Assembly (NCBI RefSeq): GCF_963675395.1
Contig: NZ_OY776223.1
Coordinates: 2,666,001-2,730,000 of the forward strand
Origin: an uncultured Vibrio sp.
GTDB taxonomy: Bacteria; Pseudomonadota; Gammaproteobacteria; Enterobacterales; Vibrionaceae
Direction: 5' to 3'
DNA: 64,000 bases
How positions within the stretch are numbered: position 1 is the stretch's first letter; every line of letters begins with the position of its first letter. The position numbers and the translations under genes were made by a program. Shown piece by piece: positions 16,041 through 26,242 of this stretch. The notes below the pieces were generated by a model. The model had not been told where the DNA came from. It was given only the letters and a program-made list of their open reading frames with translations, and did no database searches.

Positions 16041-18665
16041 TTAAGCGGTTACCTCATCCGAAAGCGTCTCAATGAGCTGTTCTCGTAACGCACTTTGCTG
16101 CTCTTCACTGAGTCTTCCACCAGTACTGCTGGTGAGAATGAACAAGTCTTCTGCTCGCTCTCCAATGGTGGTGATCTTCGCGCCGTGAAGGTTGATATTC
16201 AAATCCGCAAAAGTACGGCCGACTTTGGCCAGTAAGCCCGGGGTATCTAACGCAACAAACTCCATCAAAGTGTGTTTCTTACCTCGGGTCGGTAAAAAGT
16301 CCACTTTGGTTTTGACATTAAAATGCTGGAGTTTATGTGGTGTACGGCGGGTTTTAATCTTGGTTGGTCGGCCATCTTCTAGCACATGAGTTAAGTGTTT
16401 GATCACCGCGGCATGGCGAGATTCATCGATCGCTTCACCGTGTTGGTCGAGAACAATGAAGGTATCGATGACATGTCCGTCTTTACTCGTCATGATCTGT
16501 GCGTCATGCACGTTGAAGTTACGTCTGTCGAGTTCTGCCACGACGGTAGCAAATAACGCCGGTTGGTCTTTGCTATAAACGAACACTTCCGTACCACCAC
16601 GAGTGGCTTTTTTACTGATCAACACCAATGGCTTGGTCAGGTCATCCATACGCAATAAGTGCTCACAGTGCCACGCAATCTGAGTATGGGTGTGACGCAG
16701 GAAGTAATCGGCTTTGAAGCGTTGCCACAATACTTCAATTTCACGTGCTGAGAAGCCCTCCTTACGTAATATCGCTGAAGCCATTTGCTGATTGTGGCGA
16801 ATGCGTTCACGTACATCAACTGGGTTTTCTAAGCCGCGACGCAGAGCTCGTTGTGTAGAATAAAACAGCTCGGCAAGTAAAGTGCGCTTCCAGGCATTCC
16901 AGAGCTCCGGGTTGGTCGCACTGATATCCGCGACCGTCAGACACACCAAATATTCCAGAGACTCTTCATCACGAACCTTTTTGGCGAATTCAGTAATCAC
17001 GTCTGGATCGTATATATCTCGTCGTTGAGCGGTAACGGACATCAACAAGTGGTGTCTGACCAGCCAGCTGACGAGTTTCGCTTCTGGTTTCGATAACCCA
17101 TGCTCGATACAGAAATCGTACGCTTCACCCTCACCAATTACTGAGTGATCGCCGCCTCTGCCTTTACCAATGTCATGGAAAATCGCCGCAATGATCAGCA
17201 GCTCTTTCTTTTGCATTCGTGGGTAAATATCGCAACAGATCGGGTGCTTCTCATGATTGGTGGGATCGTTAAATGTATGGATATGCTTAAGTAAGCGGAT
17301 ACTGTGCTCATCGACTGTGTAAGCGTGGAAAAGGTCAAACTGCATCTGGCCAACAATTTGGCTCCACTGCGGCAGGTAAGCCGCCATAACGCCAAGTCGA
17401 TGCATCAAACTAAATGCCTTGTGTAGTGCGTTTGGGTGTCGGCACAATGCTAAGAATTTTTCACGGGCTGCGGGAATGGTATGCAGAAACTTGTTCAACC
17501 GGCGGCGAGCGGTTCGCAACTGACGTAAAGTTGGAGGGCTGACCCCTTCAATAGTGGAGTCATTCGCGATGTGTAAGAACATGTCGAGAATGGTTTCTGG
17601 TCGAGCTTGGAACAAAGCCGGCTTTCGGGCTTCAATCAATGAGCCGCGTCGCTGAAAATCGCCATCTATGATTTCAGCATTCTCAGTAATACCACCGTTG
17701 ATGATGGCTTGATCAAACAGCTTGAGCAACATTTTGTTTAGCTCTGCTACACGACGAAGAGTGCGGTAAAACTCTTTCATCATCATTTCGACACCGCGAT
17801 TGCCTTCACCCACGTAGCCAAGGCTCTCCGCAACTTGTGCTTGGTGAGCGAAAGTCAAACGGTTGTCGTAGCGACGCAACTCTAAGTGCAGAGCAAAACG
17901 TACACGCCACAAGAAATCCTGACACTCGACAAGCTCTCGGTACTCTGCATCAGTTAAAAAGCCATAGCGACTCATCTCGAGCAAAGAGGTCGCGCCAAAG
18001 TGACGGCGAGCAACCCAACTGAGAGTATGAATATCGCGCAGACCGCCCGGCGTTGACTTGATATCAGGTTCCAGATTGTAAGTGGTGTCGTGATAACGAG
18101 CATGACGTTCTCGCTGTTCTTGAATTTTGGCGCGATAAAAGGTCTCACTTGGCCAGAATGAGTCGGATAGTACGACTTTTTTCAGTGCCTCGAAAGTGTC
18201 TTCGCTACCGGCTAGAAGTCGCGCTTCTTGTAGGTTAGTGGCGACAGTAAGATCATTGCGGCCAATTTCAGCACACTCACTAACGGTTCGAACGGAATGT
18301 CCAACTTCGAGTTTAAGGTCCCATAAAAGTGTAATGAACTCGCTGATTTTTGCTTCTAACGAGCTTGGCAGCTTTTTGTTCGACAAAATGAGGATATCAA
18401 TGTCGGATAATGGATGAAGTTCTCCGCGACCATAACCACCCACTGCAACCAGAGAAATATTGTAAATATCATTAAAGCCAAAGTGTTGCCACAAGCGCTT
18501 TAGAAGTAAATCCATGTATTCTGCTCGGGCGAGAACCAAGCTTGTAACAGGATGATGATTAAGGAATTCTTGTTTTTGTTCCGAGCCAAATCTCTCTAGC
18601 TCTTGTTTTAGTTCCCCGATATTGATTTGTTCATCGGTAAACGTAAGAGGGGACTGAAGTGACAT
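16041..18665 (-). CDS. glnD: Bifunctional PII uridylyltransferase/uridylyl-removing enzyme
   Basis: The cytoplasmic glutamine sensor that uridylylates PII proteins when nitrogen is poor and removes UMP when glutamine is high. The 874 aa are the normal length. Domains in order: nucleotidyltransferase with VGGYGRGELHPLSDIDILIL near residues 72-91, a helical linker, an HD phosphohydrolase domain with IFHDIGKGRGGDHS near 496-509, and two C-terminal ACT domains starting near 690 and 800. The PII target GlnB is encoded about 23 kb away. The map gene lies upstream with a terminator between, so glnD probably has its own promoter. Confidence 0.97.
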   Translation of the reverse strand: MSLQSPLTFTDEQINIGELKQELERFGSEQKQEFLNHHPVTSLVLARAEYMDLLLKRLWQHFGFNDIYNISLVAVGGYGRGELHPLSDIDILILSNKKLPSSLEAKISEFITLLWDLKLEVGHSVRTVSECAEIGRNDLTVATNLQEARLLAGSEDTFEALKKVVLSDSFWPSETFYRAKIQEQRERHARYHDTTYNLEPDIKSTPGGLRDIHTLSWVARRHFGATSLLEMSRYGFLTDAEYRELVECQDFLWRVRFALHLELRRYDNRLTFAHQAQVAESLGYVGEGNRGVEMMMKEFYRTLRRVAELNKMLLKLFDQAIINGGITENAEIIDGDFQRRGSLIEARKPALFQARPETILDMFLHIANDSTIEGVSPPTLRQLRTARRRLNKFLHTIPAAREKFLALCRHPNALHKAFSLMHRLGVMAAYLPQWSQIVGQMQFDLFHAYTVDEHSIRLLKHIHTFNDPTNHEKHPICCDIYPRMQKKELLIIAAIFHDIGKGRGGDHSVIGEGEAYDFCIEHGLSKPEAKLVSWLVRHHLLMSVTAQRRDIYDPDVITEFAKKVRDEESLEYLVCLTVADISATNPELWNAWKRTLLAELFYSTQRALRRGLENPVDVRERIRHNQQMASAILRKEGFSAREIEVLWQRFKADYFLRHTHTQIAWHCEHLLRMDDLTKPLVLISKKATRGGTEVFVYSKDQPALFATVVAELDRRNFNVHDAQIMTSKDGHVIDTFIVLDQHGEAIDESRHAAVIKHLTHVLEDGRPTKIKTRRTPHKLQHFNVKTKVDFLPTRGKKHTLMEFVALDTPGLLAKVGRTFADLNINLHGAKITTIGERAEDLFILTSSTGGRLSEEQQSALREQLIETLSDEVTA

Positions 18666-18721
18666 ATTTGCTATCCGTGCAAGCTAAAACTATTAGCAAT
18701 CTAACAAATTTGATGCAGATA

Positions 18722-18753
18722 AAAAATATCCCCGCTAGAGCGGGGATATTTTT
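18722..18753. terminator. Terminator downstream of map
   Basis: A perfect stem AAAAATATCCCCGCT / AGCGGGGATATTTTT, 12 bp past the map stop on the minus strand. Confidence 0.9.
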
Positions 18754-18764
18754 GATTGAAATTA

Positions 18765-19643
18765 TTACGCGTTTTTCATCAAGCGCGGAATGGTATCGTC
18801 GCTGCGAAGTGTTAGAACTTCACAACCATCTTTCGTGACCACAATGGTGTGCTCGTACTGTGCTGAGTTTTTGCCATCACCTGTGTACACCGTCCAGTCA
18901 TCTTGTGCATCGACGCTGCAACCAAACTTACCCGCGTTAATCATCGGCTCGATAGTAAAGCACATACCTTCTTTTAGTACACGACGGTCTTTGTTCTTGT
19001 AGTGAACCACTTGCGGCTCTTCGTGGAATTCATCACCGATGCCGTGACCACAGAAGTCTTTCACAATAGAGAACTTGTTACGTGGATTGTTCTTATTGTT
19101 TTCTTTAATGTATTTTTCAATCGCCGTACCGATATCGCCCACGGTTGAGCCCGGTTTTACGGTGCGCATGCCAACGTAAAGCGCTTCTTGCGTTACCATG
19201 CATAGGCGTTTATTGGCAGGAGATACATCCCCTACTAGGAACATCTTCGATGTATCACCGTGGTAACCTTGAGGGCGAACGCTCAAGTCTGCGTTTTCGT
19301 CGTTAGGGACGATAACGGTAATATCGACGTTAAGGATGTCGCCGTCTTTTAGTACTGCAGGTTTTAGTTGACCGTTGCTACCAATCTCATCTTTTTCGGC
19401 TGGAATACCGTGACAAACGATGTGGTTGATCGAGGTACAAATCGACTTAGGGAATCCATGGTAATCAAGTGGTGCAGAGTACGCGCCTTTTTCTAGCGCG
19501 TATTCGTGACAAATTTTGTTGAGTTCTTCTGTCGTCACGCCGACCTTGATGTGCGGTTCTATCATTTCTAGAACGTCTGCGGCAAGCTTGCCCGCAATGC
19601 GCATGCGTTCGATTTCTTCAGCAGTTTTAATCTTGATTGACAT
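18765..19643 (-). CDS. map: Type I methionine aminopeptidase
   Basis: It removes the initiator methionine from nascent proteins and needs two divalent metals. The 292 aa are longer than the 264 of Escherichia coli; the extra length includes an acidic loop around VPNDENADLSVRPQGYHGDTSK and the C-terminal tail, a form usual in Vibrio. Metal ligands are visible: the aspartates in LNVDITV and GYHGDTS, the histidine in CGHGIGDEFHEEPQVVHY near residue 200, and glutamates in FTIEPMI and QYEHTIV. The gene is divergent from rpsB, the normal arrangement. Confidence 0.96.
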   Translation of the reverse strand: MSIKIKTAEEIERMRIAGKLAADVLEMIEPHIKVGVTTEELNKICHEYALEKGAYSAPLDYHGFPKSICTSINHIVCHGIPAEKDEIGSNGQLKPAVLKDGDILNVDITVIVPNDENADLSVRPQGYHGDTSKMFLVGDVSPANKRLCMVTQEALYVGMRTVKPGSTVGDIGTAIEKYIKENNKNNPRNKFSIVKDFCGHGIGDEFHEEPQVVHYKNKDRRVLKEGMCFTIEPMINAGKFGCSVDAQDDWTVYTGDGKNSAQYEHTIVVTKDGCEVLTLRSDDTIPRLMKNA

Positions 19644-19822
19644 TGGCTTTCTCTACTTATTCGTAAGCACGTAAACGTGCGAATGGCCGCATTCTAACAG
19701 ACATAAGGTGATGAACCCAAGCCAGTTAAGAATATGAGTCATTCTTAACTGAAGTGTTGTAATAGAATTTAGGGCAACGTTGGGTCGTATTCTCACTAGT
19801 GTGAAAAGTATAAGAAACAATT

Positions 19823-19852
19823 TTTACTAGCCACATTGAGCTAAAATATGAT
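19823..19852 (+). promoter_or_regulatory. Candidate rpsB promoter
   Basis: TTTACT (19823-19828), an 18-bp spacer and TATGAT (19847-19852) are followed by a GCGCGCC discriminator typical of growth-rate-controlled, stringently regulated promoters. The remaining map-rpsB gap (19644-20039) shows no gene. Confidence 0.65.
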
Positions 19853-19924
19853 ATAAAGCGCGCCGGAATAGAGGTCTGTTCTCTTTGCATAGCGATAGCT
19901 AGAGCAGCGAGGCAAGTTTCATCC

Positions 19925-20039
19925 GATAAACTTTTATCTTTAAATCACACACATTCCGTCACATATTCCGGGGTGCTGAGCAGAAGCTTGGTCGGAGTTA
20001 TGGGGGATGTGGAGGCCTAACCCCATAGAGGATTTTAAA
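19925..20039 (+). ncRNA. rpsB leader, probable S2 autoregulatory element
   Basis: The untranslated leader carries ATTCCGGGGTGCTGAGCAG, stems that follow it, and a CCCCATAGAGG element just before the start codon. These resemble the conserved rpsB leader of gammaproteobacteria, through which S2 represses rpsB-tsf translation. The element type is recalled from the family and the exact boundaries are uncertain. Confidence 0.6.
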
Positions 20040-20768
20040 ATGGCAACTGTATCAATGCGCGATATGCTAAAAGCTGGTGTTCACTTCGGTCACCAAACTC
20101 GTTACTGGAACCCAAAAATGAAGCCGTTCATCTTTGGCGCTCGTAACAAGGTTCATATCATCAACCTAGAAAAAACTGTACCAATGTTCAACGACGCTCT
20201 AGCTGAACTAGCTAAAGTTGGCGAGAAAAAAGGTAAAGTTCTATTCGTAGGTACTAAGCGCGCTGCATCTGAAGCTGTTAAAGAAGCTGCTATCGCAAGC
20301 AACCAGTTCTACGTGAACAACCGTTGGTTGGGTGGTATGCTAACTAACTACAAAACTGTTCGTCAGTCTATCAAGCGTCTAAAAGAGCTTGAAGCACAGT
20401 CTCAAGACGGTACTTTCGATAAACTAACTAAGAAAGAAGCTCTAATGCGTACTCGTGAAATGGAGAAGCTAGAGAAATCTCTTGGTGGTATCAAAGACAT
20501 GGGCGGCCTACCAGACGCTCTATTCGTAATCGACGCTGATCACGAACACATCGCAATTAAAGAAGCTAACAACCTAGGTATTCCAGTATACGCTGTGGTA
20601 GATACTAACTCTAACCCAGACGGCGTTGACTACGTTATCCCAGGTAACGACGACGCGATCCGTGCAGTACAGCTATACCTAAACGCTGCTGGTACAGCAG
20701 TGTCTGAAGGTCGTAACAAAGACGTAGCTGCAGTTGCTGAAAAAGACGGTTTCGTAGAAGCTGAATAA
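20040..20768 (+). CDS. rpsB: 30S ribosomal protein S2
   Basis: A 242-aa small-subunit ribosomal protein. The start is the ATG after AGAGGATTTTAAA, giving [25 protein letters not shown]; an in-frame start at 20007 lies inside the leader. The conserved S2 segments are present: [15 protein letters not shown] near residue 68 and [12 protein letters not shown] near 93. Codon use is strongly biased as in highly expressed genes. It is cotranscribed with tsf. Confidence 0.98.
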   Translation: MATVSMRDMLKAGVHFGHQTRYWNPKMKPFIFGARNKVHIINLEKTVPMFNDALAELAKVGEKKGKVLFVGTKRAASEAVKEAAIASNQFYVNNRWLGGMLTNYKTVRQSIKRLKELEAQSQDGTFDKLTKKEALMRTREMEKLEKSLGGIKDMGGLPDALFVIDADHEHIAIKEANNLGIPVYAVVDTNSNPDGVDYVIPGNDDAIRAVQLYLNAAGTAVSEGRNKDVAAVAEKDGFVEAE

Positions 20769-20899
20769 TAGCGGCTCTGGTCACACTTGGTCTATGTGAA
20801 ACCTTTGTGTAGCATAAACTAAGTTATAGTTAGTAATGGGGGCCAACAATGTTCGGCCCCTGTTTTTTACCTTATTTCGAATCAAACGAGGAATACAGA

Positions 20900-21745
20900 A
20901 TGGCAACTGTAACTGCTGCTCTAGTTAAAGAACTTCGCGAGCGCACAGGCGCTGGCATGATGGAATGTAAGAAAGCGCTTGTAGAAGCAAACGCAGACAT
21001 CGAACTAGCAATTGAAAACATGCGTAAATCAGGCGCAGCGAAAGCAGCTAAGAAAGCTGGTAACGTTGCAGCTGAAGGCGCAATCATCATCAAAGAAGAA
21101 AACGGCGTTGCTGTTCTTCTTGAAGTTAACTGCCAAACTGACTTCGTTGCTAAAGACGGTAACTTCACTGCATTCGCAGACGAAGTTGCAGCTGCAGCTC
21201 TAGCTTCAAAAGCTTCAGTTGAAGAACTACAAGCTCAATTCGAAGAAACTCGTATCGCTCTAGTTGCTAAAATCGGTGAGAACATCAACATCCGTCGCGT
21301 ACAGTACGTTGAAGGTACTGCAATCGCTTCTTACCGTCACGGTGAGAAAATCGGTGTTGTTGTTGCTGGTGAAGGCGACGCAGAAACTCTTAAACACGTT
21401 GCAATGCACGTTGCAGCATCTAAGCCAGAGTACGTTAACCCAGAAGACGTACCAGCTGACGTAGTTGCTAAAGAGAAAGAAGTTCAAGTTGAAATTGCTA
21501 TGAACGAAGGCAAGCCTGCTGAGATCGCAGAGAAGATGGTTATCGGCCGCATGAAGAAATTCACTGGCGAAATCTCTCTAACTGGTCAAGCGTTCATCAT
21601 GGAGCCTAAGAAAACTGTAGGCGAAATGCTGAAAGAAAAAGGCGCTTCAGTTGCTACATTCGTTCGCCTAGAAGTAGGTGAAGGTATCGAGAAAGCAGCT
21701 GAAATGAGCTTCGCTGAAGAAGTTGCTGCGGCTCAAAAAGGTTAA
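20900..21745 (+). CDS. tsf: Elongation factor Ts
   Basis: The 281-aa guanine-nucleotide exchange factor for EF-Tu. The start is the ATG at 20900 after an AACGAGGAA ribosome-binding site; an upstream frame to 20849 covers the intergenic hairpin and is not used. The N-terminal [23 protein letters not shown]-like domain and the [10 protein letters not shown] motif (contacting EF-Tu, near residue 81) are clear. It follows rpsB and ends at a strong terminator. Confidence 0.98.
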   Translation: MATVTAALVKELRERTGAGMMECKKALVEANADIELAIENMRKSGAAKAAKKAGNVAAEGAIIIKEENGVAVLLEVNCQTDFVAKDGNFTAFADEVAAAALASKASVEELQAQFEETRIALVAKIGENINIRRVQYVEGTAIASYRHGEKIGVVVAGEGDAETLKHVAMHVAASKPEYVNPEDVPADVVAKEKEVQVEIAMNEGKPAEIAEKMVIGRMKKFTGEISLTGQAFIMEPKKTVGEMLKEKGASVATFVRLEVGEGIEKAAEMSFAEEVAAAQKG

Positions 21746-21769
21746 TCCTTAGAGACTGCATAAATATTA

Positions 21770-21796
21770 GACCGTAGCCAAGGCTACGGTCTTTTT
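21770..21796 (+). terminator. tsf terminator
   Basis: The 10-bp stem GACCGTAGCC / GGCTACGGTC has an AA loop and is followed by TTTTT. Confidence 0.93.
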
Positions 21797-21892
21797 ATGA
21801 GCGGTAGACGATTAGCCGTGATGAATAGCTATAAATAAATTTGTGTCTATTCATGACTGTTAATCAACAACTCTCTTTGGAAGGTAAACTCC

Positions 21893-22627
21893 ATGACTAC
21901 GAACCCTAAACCAGCGTATCAACGTATTCTATTAAAACTGAGTGGTGAAGCTCTTCAAGGTGAAGACGGTTTTGGTATTGATCCAGCGGTCCTAGATCGC
22001 ATGGCCCAAGAAGTTAAAGAACTGGTTGAACTCGGTGTTCAGGTGGGTGTAGTTATCGGTGGCGGTAACTTGTTCCGTGGTGCAGGCCTGGCAGCTGCTG
22101 GTATGAACCGTGTCGTCGGTGACCACATGGGTATGCTCGCAACGGTAATGAATGGTTTGGCAATGCGTGACGCTCTTCACCGCGCTTATGTTAACGCTCG
22201 TGTAATGTCTGCTATTCCATTAAACGGTGTATGTGATGATTACAACTGGGCAGATGCCATCAGCCAATTGCGTGGTGGCCGAGTGGTGATTTTCTCAGCG
22301 GGTACGGGTAACCCATTCTTTACCACTGACTCTGCAGCATGTTTACGCGGTATTGAAATTGAAGCAGATATTGTTCTAAAAGCAACGAAAGTTGATGGTG
22401 TATTTACTGCTGACCCAGTAGCAAACCCTGACGCAGAGCTGTATGATAAGCTAACTTACGCAGAGGTTCTGGATAAAGAGCTTAAAGTAATGGATTTGGC
22501 TGCGTTCACACTTGCTCGTGACCACAAAATGCCTATCCGCGTATTTAACATGAACAAGCCAGGCGCACTACGTCGCGTGGTGATGGGTGAAGCAGAAGGT
22601 ACGCTGATCAACTCTGGCGACGCATAA
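21893..22627 (+). CDS. pyrH: UMP kinase
   Basis: A 244-aa amino-acid-kinase-fold enzyme that phosphorylates UMP to UDP. Visible are [13 protein letters not shown] near residues 11-23, [12 protein letters not shown] near 53, the [19 protein letters not shown] helix near 77 and [14 protein letters not shown] near 140. A GGAAGG ribosome-binding site precedes the ATG. It is the usual neighbour of frr; 95 bp containing a weak hairpin separate them. Confidence 0.97.
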   Translation: MTTNPKPAYQRILLKLSGEALQGEDGFGIDPAVLDRMAQEVKELVELGVQVGVVIGGGNLFRGAGLAAAGMNRVVGDHMGMLATVMNGLAMRDALHRAYVNARVMSAIPLNGVCDDYNWADAISQLRGGRVVIFSAGTGNPFFTTDSAACLRGIEIEADIVLKATKVDGVFTADPVANPDAELYDKLTYAEVLDKELKVMDLAAFTLARDHKMPIRVFNMNKPGALRRVVMGEAEGTLINSGDA

Positions 22628-22722
22628 TTCTAGACACCATTTAAGAGGTGTTGGATGGTGTCTCGCTTTGCTCAACCCTTTTAAGCTTTCTTCAGGAAAG
22701 ATGATATTTTTAAGGTGAAACC

Positions 22723-23280
22723 GTGATTAACGAAATTAAAAAAGACGCTCAAGAGCGCATGGATAAAAGCGTTGAAGCGCTAAAGAACAACCTTGCAAAA
22801 GTTCGTACTGGTCGTGCACACCCAAGCCTACTTTCTGGTATCTCGGTAGAGTACTACGGTGCAGCTACTCCTCTTAACCAAGTAGCGAACGTTGTAGCTG
22901 AAGACGCACGTACTCTAGCAATCACAGTTTTCGACAAAGAACTCACTCAAAAAGTTGAAAAAGCGATCATGATGTCTGACCTTGGTCTTAACCCAATGTC
23001 TGCAGGTACTATCATTCGTGTTCCACTTCCACCGCTAACAGAAGAGCGTCGTAAGGACCTTGTTAAGATCGTTCGTGGTGAAGCAGAAGGTGGCCGTGTT
23101 GCAGTACGTAATATTCGTCGTGACGCAAACAACGATCTAAAAGCACTTCTAAAAGATAAAGAAATCTCAGAAGACGAAGATCGTAAAGCACAAGATGAGA
23201 TCCAAAAACTGACTGATGTGGCAGTTAAAAAGATCGACGAAGTTCTTGCTGCAAAAGAAAAAGAGTTGATGGAAGTTTAA
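22723..23280 (+). CDS. frr: Ribosome recycling factor
   Basis: The 185-aa two-domain factor that splits post-termination ribosomes with EF-G. The family features are present: [12 protein letters not shown] near residues 27-38, [16 protein letters not shown] in domain II, and RIPL-like [19 protein letters not shown] near 98-116. A terminator-like hairpin follows, so most transcripts probably stop here. Confidence 0.97.
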   Translation: MINEIKKDAQERMDKSVEALKNNLAKVRTGRAHPSLLSGISVEYYGAATPLNQVANVVAEDARTLAITVFDKELTQKVEKAIMMSDLGLNPMSAGTIIRVPLPPLTEERRKDLVKIVRGEAEGGRVAVRNIRRDANNDLKALLKDKEISEDEDRKAQDEIQKLTDVAVKKIDEVLAAKEKELMEV

Positions 23281-23304
23281 TACTCCCACTTACATCACTG
23301 TTGG

Positions 23305-23335
23305 AAACGCTGTGCTCACAGCGCAGCGTTTTTTT
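23305..23335 (+). terminator. Terminator or attenuator between frr and uppS
   Basis: The stem AAACGCTGTGC / GCGCAGCGTT is followed by seven Ts and lies only 19 bp before the uppS start. It should cut transcription between the translation genes and the lipid genes unless read through. Confidence 0.85.
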
Positions 23336-23354
23336 ATGTTAGTCTGTCCAACTG

Positions 23355-24131
23355 ATGGAACTCAATAAACTCCTTATGCAAAATTCTCAAGCCTTCTCTG
23401 ACTCCCTTCCTAAACATATTGCCATCATTATGGACGGTAATGGTCGTTGGGCTAAGTCCAAAGGAAAACCTCGTGTATTCGGCCACAAAAAAGGCGTGAG
23501 TGCGGTTCGCAAGACGGTCGCAGCAGCTTCTCGGCTTGGTATCAAATCGATGACATTATTCGCTTTCAGCAGTGAAAACTGGCGTCGTCCCGAGGAAGAA
23601 GTTGGCCTTTTGATGGAGCTGTTTATCTCAGTTCTGTCCAGTGAAGTAAAAAAACTACACAAGAACAATTTACAGTTGCGAGTGATCGGTGATACCAGCC
23701 GATTTAGCGAGCGTCTGCAAAAGAAGATTATCGAAGCAGAAAAGCTAACGGCGACAAACACAGGCATGGTGATCAACATTGCGGCGAATTATGGCGGAAA
23801 ATGGGACATCACACAGGCAACCAAAGCCTTAGCACAAAAAGCACGTAATGGTGAAATACGTGTAGAGGATATAAATGAGCAATTAATCACCGAGCATTTG
23901 ACCATGGCAGACTTACCTGAGGTGGATCTTCTTATCCGAACTAGTGGTGAGTGCCGTATCAGCAACTTCATGTTGTGGCAAATGGCATATGCTGAGATGT
24001 ACTTTACACCAGAATTCTGGCCCGAATTCGACGAAGACAGTTTAGTAGAAGCGGTAACTTGGTTTATCAACCGAGAGCGTCGTTTTGGCTGCACTGGTGA
24101 ACAAGTAAAGGCATTGATGGCAGCTCAATAA
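23355..24131 (+). CDS. uppS: Undecaprenyl diphosphate synthase
   Basis: A cis-prenyltransferase making the C55 lipid carrier for peptidoglycan and polysaccharides. The frame gives 258 aa. An internal ATG seven residues in is a possible start, because the conserved part begins at [20 protein letters not shown] with the catalytic aspartate of MDGNGRW. Also visible are [13 protein letters not shown] and the C-terminal [19 protein letters not shown]. It begins the uppS-cdsA-dxr-rseP-bamA run. Confidence 0.95.
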   Translation: MELNKLLMQNSQAFSDSLPKHIAIIMDGNGRWAKSKGKPRVFGHKKGVSAVRKTVAAASRLGIKSMTLFAFSSENWRRPEEEVGLLMELFISVLSSEVKKLHKNNLQLRVIGDTSRFSERLQKKIIEAEKLTATNTGMVINIAANYGGKWDITQATKALAQKARNGEIRVEDINEQLITEHLTMADLPEVDLLIRTSGECRISNFMLWQMAYAEMYFTPEFWPEFDEDSLVEAVTWFINRERRFGCTGEQVKALMAAQ

Positions 24132-24143
24132 GGACTAGTTAGT

Positions 24144-24986
24144 TTGAAACAGAGAATAATAACGGCACTAATTTTAGCTCCCCTGGTTATTTTAGGCATT
24201 TTTAAGTTACCCCTGATGGGCTTTATCATCGCATTGACAGCGATAACCTTATTAGGATTTTGGGAGTGGACCCAGTTTACTGGCGGTCGCTCTCGAATTG
24301 CAGCCCTTATTCCGGCCGCAATTGTCACCGGACTTAGTTTTTTATACATCTCTCCTGAGGCGAATAGTCTCAACCACTTATCGACGCCTCATTATGTGAT
24401 GCTTGGTCTTGGATTTGTATGGTGGATTATTGCCAGCGTAATGGCTATTACCTACCCAAATTCCACGAAGTCTTGGCAGAGTAGCCCTATTTTAAGGCAC
24501 CTTTTTGGTTTTCTGACGTTACTTCCTTTTCTTTGGAGCGTCATTATTCTGAGAGCTACAGATATCACAGTAGATCCATACCACGGCGCAAAGCTGGTTC
24601 TTTTCGTTTGTTTCTTGGTATGGGCTGCAGACAGTGGCGCTTACTTTGCTGGTAAAAGTATGGGTAAGCGCAAAATGGCCCCAAATGTCAGCCCAAATAA
24701 GACCATTGAGGGTTTACTCGGAGGCATCATTACTGCCTTGATCGTTGGTTGGTTGTTCGCTGACTGGTTCGATATTCAATTCACGAGCTCAGTACATATG
24801 GTAGTCATTACGCTTATCACGGTGGTCATTTCTGTGCTTGGCGATTTGGTTGAAAGTATGTTCAAGCGCATCTCCGGCATTAAAGACAGCAGTAATATCA
24901 TTCCAGGACACGGCGGTGTGCTTGATCGAATTGATAGCCTAACCGCAGCATTTCCCGTCTTTGCTCTTCTTTACTACGTATTCTAA
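24144..24986 (+). CDS. cdsA: Phosphatidate cytidylyltransferase
   Basis: A 280-aa inner-membrane enzyme making CDP-diacylglycerol for phospholipid synthesis. It begins at a TTG codon after AAGGA (nine-base spacing), giving MKQRIITALILAPLV. About eight hydrophobic segments are seen. The family signature is present near the C-terminus: SPNKTIEGLLGG, then LGDLVESMFKRISGIKDSSNIIPGHGGVLDRIDS. It lies 12 bp after uppS. Confidence 0.95.
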   Translation: MKQRIITALILAPLVILGIFKLPLMGFIIALTAITLLGFWEWTQFTGGRSRIAALIPAAIVTGLSFLYISPEANSLNHLSTPHYVMLGLGFVWWIIASVMAITYPNSTKSWQSSPILRHLFGFLTLLPFLWSVIILRATDITVDPYHGAKLVLFVCFLVWAADSGAYFAGKSMGKRKMAPNVSPNKTIEGLLGGIITALIVGWLFADWFDIQFTSSVHMVVITLITVVISVLGDLVESMFKRISGIKDSSNIIPGHGGVLDRIDSLTAAFPVFALLYYVF

Positions 24987-25036
24987 TTTATCGGGAGCGG
25001 CTTTACGCTCCTGAGTTTTTATAACGGTCATACAAC

Positions 25037-26242
25037 ATGCAAAAGTTAACGATTCTTGGTGCAACAGGCTCAATAGGTGCAAGTACACTTAAAGTGGTCG
25101 AACAGAATCCAGCGCTATTTTCTGTTGTTGCACTTGCAGCAGGCACTAACGTTGAAAAGATGGCGGCACTTTGTCGTCAATGGCAACCTAAATATGCAGT
25201 AATGGCGGATAAGTCTGCGGCCGTTGCACTGAAATCTGAACTTTATTCATGCGCACCAAATACAGAGGTGTTGGGTGGTGTTGACGCCCTTTGCCATGTT
25301 GCATCATTAGACGAAGTTGATAGCGTCATGGCGGCGATTGTTGGTGCTGCTGGTTTATTGCCTACGATGGCGGCAGTCAAAGTAGGTAAACGGGTGTTAC
25401 TGGCAAACAAAGAAGCATTGGTCATGTCAGGGCAGTTGTTTATTGATGCAGTGGAGAAGTCCGGTGCAGAGTTACTTCCTGTCGATAGCGAACATAATGC
25501 GATTTTCCAGTGCTTACCAGAGCAAGTTCAAACCAGTCTGGGTAGATGCAATTTGGACGAGCATGGGATTTCTCATATTTTACTGACAGGCTCTGGTGGG
25601 CCATTCCGTTACACCGATATTGCTGAGTTGGAACACGTAACGCCAGCACAAGCCATTGCTCACCCGAATTGGTCTATGGGGCCAAAAATCTCGGTTGATT
25701 CGGCAACAATGATGAATAAAGGCTTGGAGTACATTGAAGCTAAGTGGCTATTTAATGCGGCACGCGAGCAGCTTAAAGTGATTATTCATCCGCAGTCAGT
25801 GATTCATTCCATGGTGCAGTATCGTGATGGCTCCGTATTAGCACAAATGGGCGAGCCCGACATGGCAACGCCAATTGCATTGACCATGTCATATCCGTCT
25901 CGAGTAAATGCCGGGGTTAAACCGCTTGATTTTACACAGGTTGGAGAGCTGACTTTCTTGCAGCCTGATTTTGCACGCTACCCATGTTTGAAACTGGCGA
26001 TTGATGCTTGCTACGAAGGTCAACACGCGACAACGACGCTCAATGCTGCGAATGAAGTTGCTGTTGATGCATTTCTAAATAATCGCCTAGGTTTTACTGA
26101 CATAGCTCGCATCAATGCGTCGGTGTTGAATAAAATCAGTGCGAGCTGCAAAGCTGATAATGTGAATAGCTTGGAAAGCTTGTTAGAGCTAGATAGAATG
26201 GCTAGAACTATCGCCCTTGAATTGATATGCGAGCGTGGCTAA
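25037..26242 (+). CDS. dxr: 1-deoxy-D-xylulose 5-phosphate reductoisomerase
   Basis: The second enzyme of the MEP isoprenoid pathway (NADPH-dependent), 401 aa. The NADPH motif [16 protein letters not shown] lies at residues 6-21. The metal and substrate region is [15 protein letters not shown] near 146-160, followed by the flexible loop around [23 protein letters not shown] near 210-235. It supplies precursors for the UppS product. Its stop overlaps the rseP start (TAATG). Confidence 0.96.
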   Translation: MQKLTILGATGSIGASTLKVVEQNPALFSVVALAAGTNVEKMAALCRQWQPKYAVMADKSAAVALKSELYSCAPNTEVLGGVDALCHVASLDEVDSVMAAIVGAAGLLPTMAAVKVGKRVLLANKEALVMSGQLFIDAVEKSGAELLPVDSEHNAIFQCLPEQVQTSLGRCNLDEHGISHILLTGSGGPFRYTDIAELEHVTPAQAIAHPNWSMGPKISVDSATMMNKGLEYIEAKWLFNAAREQLKVIIHPQSVIHSMVQYRDGSVLAQMGEPDMATPIALTMSYPSRVNAGVKPLDFTQVGELTFLQPDFARYPCLKLAIDACYEGQHATTTLNAANEVAVDAFLNNRLGFTDIARINASVLNKISASCKADNVNSLESLLELDRMARTIALELICERG

